Source: Bacteroidia bacterium (GTDB taxonomy: Bacteria > Bacteroidota > Bacteroidia > Flavobacteriales_D > JAUILH01). Taken from it: DNA of 43,635 nt. The stretch is taken from contig JAUILH010000018.1 of the NCBI GenBank assembly GCA_030433115.1, positions 1 through 43,635 of the forward strand, given 5' to 3'. This document shows, in pieces, positions 1-9,300 of this stretch (its first letter is position 1; each line of letters begins with the position of its first letter). The notes below the pieces were generated by a model. The model did no database searches and had not been told where the DNA came from. It worked only from the letters and a program-made list of their open reading frames with translations. Made by a program: the position numbers and the translations under genes.

Positions 1-919
1 AAACCTGAAGCCACTCCCGCTTAGACTCCTGAAGGTAAAATGTGCTTAACACTGCGCAGATAAGCACAATTGGGAAGAAAATATTGTTATTGTAGAGTTG
101 TAGGTTGTTTAAAAAGCATGTGACAATCAAAAAGAGACAACTCAAGAGAATGACCCTGGACATTTTCTTCCACCTGAGTACAGAGGTGCTTAGTTTTTTC
201 AGGTAATTGCGGATACCGTTGAGCAACATAAGACCAAAGAAAAACGCCATTACAAACGTAATTTCAACTTGCCCGCTTTTGTAAGGCACTAAGCGCCCTA
301 TTGTTTCTCCTGCCGATAAATGGAGTGCTCCATCATGTTTAAACAATTGGATAGATGCAGCAATGGATGCCACCAATAAAAAACCGAAAAACGCAGCCAA
401 ATACTCTCGCCAAACGAAGGGCCTCAGTACGCTTAAAAATATCCATGGAATCAACAAGGCAAACACGCCTGCATTTAAAAATAGCGTGCCAATACCAATT
501 AGAATCCCAAAAGAAAATGTGGTTTCTAACGAGGGATAATTTCGGTTAATGTTGCTCATATTAATTAAACCGAGCAACAGACAAATGTAAAAGACATGTT
601 CACCCTGAAAGAAAAAATGATTGGGGTCGTAGATCATAAAAACGGCGAATAACAAGCCCGGCAGGGAAGTAGATTTGGCAGATAAATTCGATTTGTTAAA
701 TAGCACATTAATCAAAACGGCTAAACAGAGGGTACTAACAAACCCCAAACCAACTGATATCGCATAATCCAGTGTTTCAAAAGATAAGCCAATGACATTT
801 TGCGAGTCAGGATTAAATTTAATTTCTCGAATAAACGGAATGCTCCAAAGTCCTGCCAAAAAAAGACCCAAAAGCAGGTTGATAAATGCGTAATTCAATC
901 TGAAAATCGACAGGAGCAT
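1..919 (-). CDS. Multi-pass membrane protein, DUF6427-like, partial (3' end outside window)
   Basis: The minus-strand frame is open from an ATG at 919 to the left edge, about 306 codons with no stop, so the C-terminus lies outside the window. The protein starts MLLSIFRLNYAFINLLLG and contains many hydrophobic stretches separated by short polar loops, for example LPGLLFAVFMIYDPNHFFFQ, giving roughly eight to ten membrane helices. No catalytic motif is visible. Size, topology and position next to purD fit the DUF6427 family that I recall beside purD in flavobacterial genomes, but this rests on memory and not on a search. The start is divergent from the small gene at 993. Function unknown; that it is a real membrane protein gene is well supported. 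Confidence 0.75.
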   Translation of the reverse strand, partial: MLLSIFRLNYAFINLLLGLFLAGLWSIPFIREIKFNPDSQNVIGLSFETLDYAISVGLGFVSTLCLAVLINVLFNKSNLSAKSTSLPGLLFAVFMIYDPNHFFFQGEHVFYICLLLGLINMSNINRNYPSLETTFSFGILIGIGTLFLNAGVFALLIPWIFLSVLRPFVWREYLAAFFGFLLVASIAASIQLFKHDGALHLSAGETIGRLVPYKSGQVEITFVMAFFFGLMLLNGIRNYLKKLSTSVLRWKKMSRVILLSCLFLIVTCFLNNLQLYNNNIFFPIVLICAVLSTFYLQESKREWLQV

Positions 920-992
920 TGAACAAATGTACACTCTATATTTTCTTTGTAAGCGATATTTTACTTTATTTGTACCAGTAAAATTTGTTTTT

Positions 993-1199
993 ATGAACTT
1001 ACAAGACTTTGTATTACCCTTAGGAGACCTTATCGTTTGGACGTTTGATTCCCTTTTGGTTCCTATTGGAGAAATGATCGGCCGTAGAGGTTGGGAAATT
1101 GGTGCTGCCACTGTTGGTATTGCTGGAATTGCCCTGTGGTTAAAGATGCAAGCCAAGTACAACAAAGAAGCTGCAAACAATCCAGATCAGTTAAAATAA
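993..1199 (+). CDS. Small single-helix membrane protein (possibly DUF6341-like)
   Basis: A 68-residue product beginning MNLQDFVLPLGDLIVW. The frame is open from an ATG at 927, but those extra 22 residues look like translated promoter DNA, and the internal ATG gives a sensible N-terminus, so 993 is chosen. An amphipathic N-terminal half is followed by one membrane segment (about residues 38-54, GAATVGIAGIALWLK) and a charged tail rich in K, N and Q. It is divergent from the DUF6427-like gene and followed by an intrinsic terminator. Its size, single helix and position resemble the short DUF6341-type proteins I recall beside DUF6427 and purD in Flavobacteriia; the sequence match is not certain. 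Function unknown. Confidence 0.65.
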   Translation: MNLQDFVLPLGDLIVWTFDSLLVPIGEMIGRRGWEIGAATVGIAGIALWLKMQAKYNKEAANNPDQLK

Positions 1200-1222
1200 G
1201 ATTGAATTTTTTAAGGATATAG

Positions 1223-1254
1223 AGCTGTTCCGCTTGGTCGGAATGGCTTTTTTT
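1223..1254 (+). terminator. Intrinsic terminator after the small membrane gene
   Basis: AGCTGTTCC (1223-1231) pairs with GGAATGGCT (1240-1248), nine pairs including two G-U wobbles, around an 8-nt loop. The stem runs directly into seven T residues. It lies 24 nt after the stop codon at 1199. Confidence 0.7.
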
Positions 1255-1256
1255 GT

Positions 1257-1278
1257 GCCTACGCCGGAGCTCCTGCGC
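1257..1278. repeat. Dispersed GGAGCTCC-type repeat, copy 1
   Basis: On the minus strand this reads GCGCAGGAGCTCCGGCGTAG followed by GC. It matches 18 of 22 positions with 22143-22164, which covers the stop codon of a SpoIIE gene; a weaker relative is at 29651-29671. Confidence 0.55.
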
Positions 1279-1314
1279 TAGCGTTATGCTTTCGCTTCAG
1301 CATAAGTGTTGCGC
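1275..1314. repeat. Nested hairpin in the intergenic repeat tract
   Basis: TTATGCT (1284-1290) pairs perfectly with AGCATAA (1299-1305) around TTCGCTTC. Flanking GCGC blocks (1275-1278 and 1311-1314) can pair outside a 5-nt internal loop. There is no adjacent T-run, so it looks like a repeat-borne hairpin and not a terminator. Confidence 0.5.
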
Positions 1315-1323
1315 CTACACTTT

Positions 1324-1516
1324 AGCAACCATTCTCAGTGGACAAAGGACGAAGGCGTCTGATTGCGTTTTTTTAGAGTGTACATATCAATACTGTCCGC
1401 TTCACAACAAGCATATGCTTTCGTTGCGCTCAGAATAGCGTTATCCGGGTTGTGAGGATTTCCATAGAAACATCTTGACAATCAAGTCTGCTTCTTCTCA
1501 ATAGTTTAAATCAAAC
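1324..1516. repeat. Degenerate tandem duplication, copy A (includes decayed purD 3' end)
   Basis: Shares long blocks with 1552-1723, among them GACGAAGGCGTCTG, CTTTCGTTGCGCTC, GAATAGCGTTATC and GGGTTGTGAGGATTTCC. Its last 40 nt match the end of purD, but the purD stop has become a sense codon and an in-frame TGA lies just upstream. It is therefore a decayed copy of the purD terminal region plus its downstream sequence. Confidence 0.75.
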
Positions 1517-1551
1517 AACTCATGCATGAGTCATTTTCTTAAAATTGCAGC

Positions 1552-1723
1552 AGCAACCGTTCTCAGAGGAGGTACGACGAAGGCGTCTGGTTGCGTCTCA
1601 TCAGCTCACAATAAGCAAATTCTTTCGTTGCGCTCTGAATAGCGTTATCGGGGTTGTGAGGATTTCCGAGGGAACATCATGACGATCAAGTCTACTTCTT
1701 CTCGGTACTTTCTAAATCAAAAC
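1552..1723. repeat. Degenerate tandem duplication, copy B (overlaps purD 3' end)
   Basis: Second copy of the unit at 1324-1516. It contains CAGAGGAGGTACGAC, which recurs as an inverted repeat arm at 31936, and it includes the last codons and the stop of the intact purD gene (stop at 1692-1694). Confidence 0.75.
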
Positions 1724-2978
1724 CAATGTCCTTGCGGTAGTATGCGCCTTCAAAGCTAATGTTTTCAAGAGTGCCGTAAGACTTCTTCAAAGCATCATCA
1801 ATGTTTTTTCCGTAAGAGGTCACTGCCAATACACGTCCTCCGTTACTCACGGGAATGCCTCCCTGCTCTTTGGTACCAGCATGAAAAACCGTGCTTTCAC
1901 TCACGTTATTCAGACCACTGATGGCCTTCCCTTTTTCATAAGCTTCCGGGTAACCGCCAGATACCATCATGACAGTAACTGCTGTTCTTGGATCAATTTC
2001 AACATCCCTTTCAGAGAGAGTGCCCGTTGCAATGCCTTCAAATAACTCCAGGAGATCAGATTTCAATCTTGGCATCACTACTTCCGTTTCCGGGTCACCC
2101 ATTCGGCAGTTATATTCAATCACGTAAGGATCGCCCTTCACGCACATCAAGCCAAAGAATAAAAATCCACTATAATCAATGCCATCCGCAATCAAACCTT
2201 TAATGGTTGGAATAATCACCTGATTGTCCACTTTATCAATGAACTCCCTATTGGCGAACGGTACTGGAGAAATTGCTCCCATGCCGCCAGTGTTAAGACC
2301 CGTATCACCTTCACCAATGCGCTTATAGTCTTTTGCTGAGGGCAAAATTTTATAGGACCGTCCATCAGTAATGGCAAAACAAGAGACTTCTATCCCGTCT
2401 AAAAACTGTTCTATCACAACCTTCTTGCTGGCGTCTCCAAACTGACCGTTAAGCATGGTTTCAAGGGCTTTTTTGGCTTCTTTTAAATCCTCAATAATCA
2501 GTACACCCTTCCCTGCTGCTAAGCCATCAGCTTTCAACACATATGGTGCTTTCATGGTTTCCAAAAAAGCCTTCCCTTCAGCTAAATTCTTCTTTTCAAC
2601 GCTTAAATATTTGGCTGTCGGGATGTTGTATCGTGCCATAAAGTCTTTCGAAAACTCTTTGCTTCCTTCCAGTTGGGCTCCTGCTTTCTTAGGACCAATA
2701 ATTGTGACCCCTTTTAGTTCTGGCATGTCAGCAAAATAATCGTGAATACCGGCTACCAGAGGCGCTTCCGGACCAACCACCGCTACGTTGATCTCGTTGT
2801 CCAAACAAAATTGCCCAACCGCTTTAAAATCCATTACATCCAAATCAACATTGGTGCCCAAAGCAGACGTTCCTGCATTGCCTGGCGCAATAAATAACTT
2901 GTCTAACTGAGAACTCTGAGACAGCTTCCAGCTAATTGCGTGCTCTCTTCCTCCGGATCCTAAAACCAGTACATTCAT
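1692..2978 (-). CDS. purD: Phosphoribosylamine--glycine ligase (GAR synthetase)
   Basis: 428 residues, normal length for the family. The enzyme joins glycine to 5-phosphoribosylamine using ATP, the second step of de novo purine synthesis, in the cytosol. The N-terminal domain carries the diagnostic MNVLVLGSGGREHAISWKL. The ATP-grasp region follows (KADGLAAGKGV near residue 150, GLNTGGMGAISPVPF near 230), then the metal-binding segment EYNCRMGDPETE near 287-298 and the C-terminal domain (VSGGYPEAYEKG). ATG start; no equally good alternative. The upstream gene is read in the same direction and ends in a strong terminator, so purD probably has its own promoter. The final codons and stop lie inside a duplicated tract whose second copy (1324-1516) carries a decayed version of the same end. 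Confidence 0.97.
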   Translation of the reverse strand: MNVLVLGSGGREHAISWKLSQSSQLDKLFIAPGNAGTSALGTNVDLDVMDFKAVGQFCLDNEINVAVVGPEAPLVAGIHDYFADMPELKGVTIIGPKKAGAQLEGSKEFSKDFMARYNIPTAKYLSVEKKNLAEGKAFLETMKAPYVLKADGLAAGKGVLIIEDLKEAKKALETMLNGQFGDASKKVVIEQFLDGIEVSCFAITDGRSYKILPSAKDYKRIGEGDTGLNTGGMGAISPVPFANREFIDKVDNQVIIPTIKGLIADGIDYSGFLFFGLMCVKGDPYVIEYNCRMGDPETEVVMPRLKSDLLELFEGIATGTLSERDVEIDPRTAVTVMMVSGGYPEAYEKGKAISGLNNVSESTVFHAGTKEQGGIPVSNGGRVLAVTSYGKNIDDALKKSYGTLENISFEGAYYRKDIGFDLESTEKK

Positions 2979-3041
2979 AACCTTCGAATTTTGTCACAAA
3001 ATAACGCATAAGCAGACGCTGGGGAAAATATTGTTTTCAAC

Positions 3042-3071
3042 AAAAAAAAGCGGACTTAAACAAGTCCGCTT
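3042..3071 (-). terminator. Intrinsic terminator of the redoxin gene
   Basis: AAGCGGACTT (3048-3057) and AAGTCCGCTT (3062-3071) form a perfect 10-bp stem with an AAAC loop. On the minus strand it is followed by a run of U residues (the A-tract at 3042-3047). It lies 24 nt beyond the redoxin stop codon. Confidence 0.9.
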
Positions 3072-3095
3072 CAATGTCCTTTGTGTCAAGATTTT

Positions 3096-3740
3096 CTACT
3101 TCACACGCTTGATGCTACAGCCTTTGTTTCTTGTAGTGCTTGGATCAATCTTTTTACCTGTAACTAAATTGCCCATGGCATCCATTAACCAGGTTTCTTT
3201 CACGTCTTTCCCAGAGTTATCATCGTCAATGGCGCCTTTATAAACCAAACTCATCTCGGCATTGAATAAATACACGTGAGGTGTAGTTTTTGCACCAAAG
3301 GCATTCGCCAATTCAGAGTTTTTATCTACAACATAAGTGGATGTGTAGCCCATTTTTTTAGCGTGAGCTTTCATCTTGTCCAGAGAATCATCACCTTCTC
3401 TCTTAGCTTCATTAGAGTTCACCAATACCATTCCAATGCTGTGTTCTGTGCAGTAAGCTTGTAACTCGTTGTATCTGCTTTCCCAACCAGATCCGAAACC
3501 GTCTCCACCTACTACAAACGGACAAGTATTACATGAAAACACGACCAAAAGCCCTTTTTTACCTTTTAGGTCTTGCAAGCTTAAGCTCTTGCCTGTAGTG
3601 GCAGCCATTTTGTAAGTCTGCTTTGGGGCTTTGTCTCCAATTGACAGACTTGTACTGGATTTTTCTTTCTCGTGATTGTTCAGCGTCATGGACATGGTTA
3701 AACCAGCAACTAGCGCTGTAGAGAGTATTGTTTTCAACAT
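3096..3740 (-). CDS. Exported thioredoxin-fold (AhpC/TSA-like) redoxin
   Basis: 214 residues. A signal peptide (MLKTILSTALVAGLTMSM) suggests export to the periplasm or envelope. The mature domain has the peroxiredoxin-like fold: GDKAPKQTYKM near 35-45, then FSCNTCPFV with C70 and C73 as a CxxC redox pair, DKNSELANAFGAKTTPHVYLF with the cis-Pro loop, and a C-terminal GCSIKR that is typical of the NxCPxV redoxin subgroup. Likely a thiol-disulfide oxidoreductase or a thioredoxin-dependent peroxidase-like protein; the substrate cannot be told from sequence. It is expressed alone: its own terminator lies downstream and a plausible promoter at 3756-3787. Further Cys residues near 98 and 207 could form a structural bond or a resolving pair. 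Confidence 0.85.
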   Translation of the reverse strand: MLKTILSTALVAGLTMSMTLNNHEKEKSSTSLSIGDKAPKQTYKMAATTGKSLSLQDLKGKKGLLVVFSCNTCPFVVGGDGFGSGWESRYNELQAYCTEHSIGMVLVNSNEAKREGDDSLDKMKAHAKKMGYTSTYVVDKNSELANAFGAKTTPHVYLFNAEMSLVYKGAIDDDNSGKDVKETWLMDAMGNLVTGKKIDPSTTRNKGCSIKRVK

Positions 3741-3755
3741 AGTTTCAATTTTTTA

Positions 3756-3787
3756 TAAAGTTATTCAAACGGAGTCGATTGACAAAA
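3756..3787 (-). promoter_or_regulatory. Candidate Bacteroidota promoter for the redoxin gene
   Basis: On the minus strand TTTTG (3787-3783) is followed after 19 nt by TAACTTTA (3763-3756), seven of eight positions of the TAnnTTTG -7 box. It would start transcription about 10 nt before the ATG. Confidence 0.4.
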
Positions 3788-3798
3788 TGAATGCCAAA

Positions 3799-4683
3799 TT
3801 ACCTTTTGGGCTTCACTTTAACGTAGTTTTTATAGCCAAAGTCCCAACCCAATGTGCGCTTAAAAAACGCCTTTATTTTGTCTTTAAAAGTGAGGTTGTT
3901 AATGCTAATGTCATGCTCAAATTCCCAGTTTTTAGTGGCAATTCTTGGTTGAATTACCCTTGGATGGCTTCCTTCAAATCGTTTCAATTCCCGGATGTGT
4001 TTGGCGTAATCAAATGCCTCCACTTTTTCCACGTTCTGGTCAACCCACTCGTCATCATGCCAGTACTTGTTGAAGTTTTCTTGTTTCTTTTGCATAGCCT
4101 CAGGCGCCTTTACCCAGCCATAATGATACATGTAGGCGTCAATAGGAATGACTTTCAAAGGGGCGTCTGGTTTTTTGCGGAAACCTTGAGCATCTCTGAA
4201 TGAGCCAATAGCCGGATCGTTTTTAATTACGCGAATTTCGTGAGGATACCAGTTGGGTGAAGCACCAACATAATCATACGAGCCGTAGAAGTGAAGGTAA
4301 TTGAATAGCAAGCCATCTACTCTGGCGTCATTTAAATAGGTTTCCATAGCGGTTTTTACAAGCGGAAGGTACCGTTCATGAATGACTTCATCCCCTTGGA
4401 TGTAAAAGGCCCAGTCAGAATCCGGACTAATTGCAGCGAGTGCCTTGTCTGTTTCAACCGCTAAAACCCGTCCCCCTTCGCGCAAGCTCTCATCCCAAAC
4501 GGTATCTACAATCTTAATTTTTGTAGGATGGATGCCGGCAATCAAATCTCTTGTGTTGTCTTCGGATTTCCCAACCGCTACCACCACTTCATCGCAAATA
4601 GGCAGAATGGATTGAATGGCTTCCACAACGGGATAGTCGTAAATAATGGCGTTTTTAATAAAGGTGAAGCCAGAGACTTTCAT
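3799..4683 (-). CDS. Family 2 (GT-A type) glycosyltransferase
   Basis: 294 residues, cytosolic. The N-terminus (KVSGFTFIKNAIIYDYPVVE, then ICDEVVVAVGKSEDNTRDL) is the nucleotide-sugar binding half of a GT-A fold. FYIQGDEV with D98 and E99 occupies the DxD-like metal site. The DGLLFNYLHFYGSYDYV stretch and an EIRVIKN segment are typical of this Bacteroidota subgroup. The C-terminal third is basic (ending KNYVKVKPKR), as in membrane-peripheral transferases. It may add a sugar to surface polysaccharide or glycolipid, but donor and acceptor are unknown and no polysaccharide cluster is nearby. ATG start; divergent from the membrane peptide gene at 4752. Confidence 0.82.
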   Translation of the reverse strand: MKVSGFTFIKNAIIYDYPVVEAIQSILPICDEVVVAVGKSEDNTRDLIAGIHPTKIKIVDTVWDESLREGGRVLAVETDKALAAISPDSDWAFYIQGDEVIHERYLPLVKTAMETYLNDARVDGLLFNYLHFYGSYDYVGASPNWYPHEIRVIKNDPAIGSFRDAQGFRKKPDAPLKVIPIDAYMYHYGWVKAPEAMQKKQENFNKYWHDDEWVDQNVEKVEAFDYAKHIRELKRFEGSHPRVIQPRIATKNWEFEHDISINNLTFKDKIKAFFKRTLGWDFGYKNYVKVKPKR

Positions 4684-4751
4684 GCCTACAAAGCTAATAC
4701 AAGTGTCATAAAGTATTTTAATTCTGACACAGATCGTTTAATTTTAAGGTA

Positions 4752-4991
4752 ATGACAACTCACAGTGATCACCGCGAATTGATATGGACTTTAGTTATTT
4801 CCTTTGGTTTAACGATCTGTTTTGCTGTGTGGTTTTGTGGTCCCTACAAGTGGATAGCACAACTACAATCAAATTATCTTTTTGATGACATGTACTACCC
4901 TCTGGTAACCGGAGGTTTGGTGTTTATTTTACTTCTTTTTCCGTGCGCTCCAATCGTTTATTATGGTTTAAAATTGATCAAAAATAAATGA
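4752..4991 (+). CDS. Small two-helix membrane protein, function unknown
   Basis: 79 residues. Two clear membrane segments (about 10-30, LIWTLVISFGLTICFAVWF, and 50-72, LVTGGLVFILLLFPCAPIV) are joined by a short aromatic loop. The C-terminus is basic (KLIKNK), placing both ends inside. It starts at an ATG 68 nt from the divergent glycosyltransferase start and is followed by a 133-nt gap. I do not recognise the family. Hydrophobic composition and clean start and stop make a real gene likely. Confidence 0.6.
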   Translation: MTTHSDHRELIWTLVISFGLTICFAVWFCGPYKWIAQLQSNYLFDDMYYPLVTGGLVFILLLFPCAPIVYYGLKLIKNK

Positions 4992-5124
4992 CGCAAGTGC
5001 GATTAAAGTCTTAACAGGAAATCTATTAAAACGTTTCGTTAACCATTATCTAATGCTCGGCACACACTTTGTAGCTTAATCCATCGTACCTTTAAGGTTA
5101 ATTAGTTGCTGTTATTTAAACGAT

Positions 5125-6393
5125 ATGATGATTAGAACACTTGCCATTCTGTTTTTGCTGCCTCTTACCGGCATGTCTCAAGACAAGACGCTTGAGGAAT
5201 TGAAACAGGTTCAAAAGAAAATTAAAGCAAATGAATCACAAACGAAGGAAGCAAAAGCGACATTGCAACACCTTCAAAAGGTCGGAGACGACTTAAAGCT
5301 CGACTTGCTTCAATTAGAGCTTCAACAGTTTGGATATCCTGAAGGTGCAAATGGTGAGGAAACCAGGCACATGGCTATGGTCATTTCATACAACGAGAAA
5401 CATGAGCAAGCCAACTGGGTATTTCACAAAATCTTACCGGATGTTGCTGAAGGAAACTTTACGCGAACCAATGATTTCAGGATAGATTCTTCGATTTCCA
5501 CCATTTCTGCGCAACAAGAAGATTATTTTTTGGTCAAAACAGATGCCAAGGGAGACAAAATCTATGATGGATTTGGCTATGACAGAGGTCACTTAGCGCC
5601 AAGTGCAGATTTCCGATGGAATCAGCAAGCTTTATCGGAGTCGTATTTCTATTCAAATATGTCCCCCCAAGACCCTCTTTTGAACAGAGAAAAATGGGCA
5701 GAATTGGAGGGTGTTTTGAGGGGCTATGTGATCAGAACGCAACATCCCTTGTATGTGGTAACCGGACCAGTGTTGACCGATGGTCTCCCAAAAATTGCCA
5801 GAAGTGTGAATGATGTGAGCATTCCCAAATACTACTTCAAGGTGGCGTATGACCCTATTGATGGGCAGGGAATTGGCTTTATTCTGCCAAATAACTACTG
5901 TAAAAAACTGATCCGAAAATATGCTGTTAGCATTGATAGCGTGGAGCAGTTTTCTGGTTTAAACGTATTTCCAGCCATCAACAATCAGGAGGGGGTTGAA
6001 TCCAAATACGACTTTAACCACTGGCTTCCCGAAGGCCAACAGAATGACACAGAGCCACTGTCAGAATCAGAGCTCCCCAAAAATGCAGTGAATACAGTTC
6101 AGGCAAAAGCATTAATGGGCAGTGGCAAAAAGGCAACGGTGTGTGGTTCGGTGGTATCAACCAAAAAATCGAAGAAAGGCAATGTGTTTCTAAATCTGGA
6201 TAAGTCTTTCCCGAACCATATTTTTTCCGTCACCATCTGGAATAGCAATAGGGTGAATTTTAGCTATGAGCCTCATGTGTATCTCAAAAATCAAGAAGTA
6301 TGTGTGACAGGGAAGGTCAAGGAAAATCAAGGAATACCAACCATTAATGTCGAAAAGGAAGAGGCGATAGAGTTGTTAGGAGCTACGAAATGA
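5125..6393 (+). CDS. Exported DNA/RNA non-specific endonuclease (NUC1 type) with C-terminal OB-like domain
   Basis: 422 residues. A signal peptide (MMIRTLAILFLLPLTGMSQ) is followed by a charged coiled coil (about 20-75) and the beta-beta-alpha-metal nuclease domain. The catalytic motif DRGHLAPSADF has H156 as general base. The downstream SNMSPQ and LNREKWAELE supply N178 and N187, the latter the expected Mg ligand. The last about 90 residues (VQAKALMGSGKKATVCGSVV to VEKEEAIELL) read as a beta-rich OB-like nucleic-acid-binding domain, unusual in minimal nucleases of this family. Probable role: digestion of extracellular DNA or RNA for nutrients or biofilm turnover. Its TGA stop abuts the stop of the convergent gene at 6394 with no spacer. 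Confidence 0.88.
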   Translation: MMIRTLAILFLLPLTGMSQDKTLEELKQVQKKIKANESQTKEAKATLQHLQKVGDDLKLDLLQLELQQFGYPEGANGEETRHMAMVISYNEKHEQANWVFHKILPDVAEGNFTRTNDFRIDSSISTISAQQEDYFLVKTDAKGDKIYDGFGYDRGHLAPSADFRWNQQALSESYFYSNMSPQDPLLNREKWAELEGVLRGYVIRTQHPLYVVTGPVLTDGLPKIARSVNDVSIPKYYFKVAYDPIDGQGIGFILPNNYCKKLIRKYAVSIDSVEQFSGLNVFPAINNQEGVESKYDFNHWLPEGQQNDTEPLSESELPKNAVNTVQAKALMGSGKKATVCGSVVSTKKSKKGNVFLNLDKSFPNHIFSVTIWNSNRVNFSYEPHVYLKNQEVCVTGKVKENQGIPTINVEKEEAIELLGATK

Positions 6394-9300
6394 TTAAACG
6401 TGCTTCACCACAAATACGCACACATCATCTATTTGCTCCTGATCACCGCGCCATTCGTCAAAATAGTTTTCGAGAGACATGCCAATTTGTTTCGCTGGAA
6501 GGTTGGCGTGCTCTAATACCAGGGTTTTGAAAGTTTTTTGTTGAATCTTCCGGTTTTTTGGTCCTCCAAACTGATCGGCAAAACCATCACTAAAAGTCAC
6601 CAAAAGGTCGTTCTTTTCCAACTTAATGGTGCGCAAGGTGAAATCGTCTGTTTGCTCGGAGAAACCAACCGGCATATTGTCTGCTCGCCACTCATACATT
6701 ACCGCGCTGTCGCCAATGAGTTTCCGGTCAAATTGGTCGGGCAGGTCTCCCTCGGTTCTGACGACCCAAAGAGGGTTTTTAGCACCACTGTATTGGAGTA
6801 TTCCTGTATGATTATCATAGCAACACAGTGCCACATCCATTCCGTCTCGTGTTATCATGTTGCCTTTATTGAGTGCGTTAATGATGTGTTCGCGCATCAT
6901 GTTTAGGATAATATCCGGCTGCGTAATGCCATTTTCGATCACGATTTCATTCATAAAACTGTTTCCCAACATGCTCATCAATGATCCCGGAACACCATGT
7001 CCGGTGCAATCCGCCGTCATCCATATCAACTTGTCCTCGGTATCGGTTTTAACATTAAAAGCCCAGTAAAAATCACCGCTTAGGATGTCCTTCGGCCTAT
7101 AAACCACATGAAAATCCTGAAAGCAAGTAGACAAGTAGTCTTCAGAGGTCAGAATAGCAGACTGTATTTTTTCGGCATAACGAATGCTGTCCGTAATGTC
7201 CTTATTTTTTTCCTCCAGCTTTTGGTTCTTCTCGTCTAATTCCACAGTGCGCTCCTGAACAATCTGCTCTAGTCGTTTCTTGTCGTTTCTCAGTTTACGT
7301 GAATACAAATAGAGAATCAAACCAATCAACAGAACGCCCAAGGCAATAAATAGTGCATATGCCCACCAAGTCATGTACCATGGGGTTTTAATGGTAAACT
7401 TGTATTCAGCCACTAGGCTTTCTTCGCCTCTGCTATTTTTGGCTTTAACCCGGAAAGTATAATCTCCCGGAGGTAGGTTAGTATATTCTTTTTTGGTTTC
7501 CGCAGTCCATGCTGAGTAGCTATCGTCATACGAGACCAGTTGATAGCTGTAAGTCACATCATTTGAACCATACCAGGCTGCTGAGAAATAGAAAGTCACG
7601 GCATTTCTGTCGTATTCAAATACTGGCACATCTGCTTGTTCATATGAAAACCCATTGTCGCTGGAAAACACACCGTTGAAGATGAGAGAGTCTCTATTAA
7701 GAATTCTTCGAATATTGCAGTAAAAGGGATCGGAGGAGGCCACTTTGTTTTGATCATAGTAGATCAAAGCCTCATCTCCACCAATGTAGCAGCTGCCATC
7801 AGGCAAAGGAAGAATCGCCGTAAATCCCCCAATTTTTAATTCTGAAAACGCGCTCGAATCCAACTCATCTTCTTTTAGGTGAAAGAACCGTCTTCCGCTT
7901 GATACCCATACATCTTCATTGGTATGCGCAAACTTGAAAATGAATTTGCCCTGAAGTTTTTCAAGCACATCAGTTTCCTCGAATGAGTCATTGTCTGTAT
8001 TGTATTCCAGTAAGCGGTTTTTTTGACTGAATAGGGTTTTTCCCTGATAGGAAATCAATGAAATACGTGCATCATCTGCCAGGAGTTCGTCTTTGATTTT
8101 TTCTACGAAGGCTTCCTGGTAATCGTCGGTAAATTTGACTTTAAAGACGCCTTGTGACAAAGTGTTCACCCAAAAGGATTGACTGCTTTCAATTTGATTG
8201 ATCTCATAAATTTCATCCGGAAATTGTGTGTTTTCGTAAAGCTGGACCCATTGACCTTGCACTTGTTTGAAGACATGTAAACCGCCAATTCCTCCAGCGA
8301 TCACATGATGAGCTCTGCTTGCAATGGGTTTAACCGTCCTGTTTCTAGATGAATCAATAATGATCAACTGGTCATTTTGAATCTGATAGAGCTTATCAGA
8401 GCATACTAACAATGAAGAGTCGTAGGCCTGAATATCAAGACAGGTCCGTGAGATTTGCGAATAAGGTGAAAATCTGGGAACCGAATCCTGAAGGTTTGCC
8501 TTAAATAACCCTTGGCGCGTAGACATGTAGAAATGATCACCTTGAATTTCGAGATCTTCCACAGCGCCAAAGAACTGTTCTCCCTCATAGCTAAAGCCAA
8601 ATTTTGAGGATAGTTTAATGATCGAGATACCATTGTCTAAGGCACACCACAATTGATTGTTCTGATCTTCAAATACACCAATAACCGACGAATTTTGCAG
8701 TCCTTGACTTCTGGAAATATGCCGAAGAAACGCTTGATCTTTGTTGAAAATAAACAACCCATTCTGAAGTGTATTCACAACATAATTCCCATCGTTCAAA
8801 AGGCTTAAGCCAAAAGCTTGCCCTTCGCCAAGAACGGCCCTGTAATCTTCCGCAAAAGGAACTACCATGTGATCTTCGTTTGTGTCGTAGATTAACAAAT
8901 CTCCCTCCCGGTTTGCGATCAACCACTTGTTTTTCATGAAGGGCTGAATGCCCACCACGTTTCGGTTAATGAATTGGTTGGAATGAGGCAAATCCACAAG
9001 TTGTCTCCCTTTGAGCCTAAAAAGTCCTCCTTGTGCGCTGCTCACCCAAATCTCTGCTCCAATCTTAAACAGATTGATGTCATCATAAGGGCTATGAATA
9101 ATTGATATTTCCTGACCATCCCATACAAAAATGTACTTTCTGGCGTTGAAATAGACCTTGGAATTGAGCTCTATGGTTTGACGGATCAAGCTAAAGTCCT
9201 GAACCGAGTCTGGTAAATTTTCCGATAGCGATTCGTAATCGAGAGCGTGCCCTTTTCCAATCAATCTCCCAAATTCTCCCATGCCACCTACAAACACCTG

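Larger units (their letters stand above)
1200..1691. other. Gene-free repeat-rich tract between the small membrane gene and purD
   Basis: This 492-nt stretch holds the terminator at 1223, a copy of a dispersed GGAGCTCC-type repeat (1257-1278), a nested hairpin (1275-1314) and two imperfect tandem copies of a roughly 180-nt unit (1324-1516 and 1552-1723), the second of which runs into the purD 3' end. A 61-codon open frame at 1253-1438 lies across the repeats and is Cys- and Ser-rich; I do not regard it as a gene. No RNA gene was recognised. Confidence 0.7.

Noticed and set aside
1253-1438. Open frame of 61 codons in the repeat tract
   Set aside because: It lies across the dispersed repeats and the decayed purD duplicate, has odd Cys/Ser-rich composition and no promoter; a by-product of repeat sequence.
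3676-4203. 175-codon plus-strand open frame
   Set aside because: It runs antisense to the redoxin start and the glycosyltransferase, both of which have clear family motifs; no protein-like domain is visible.
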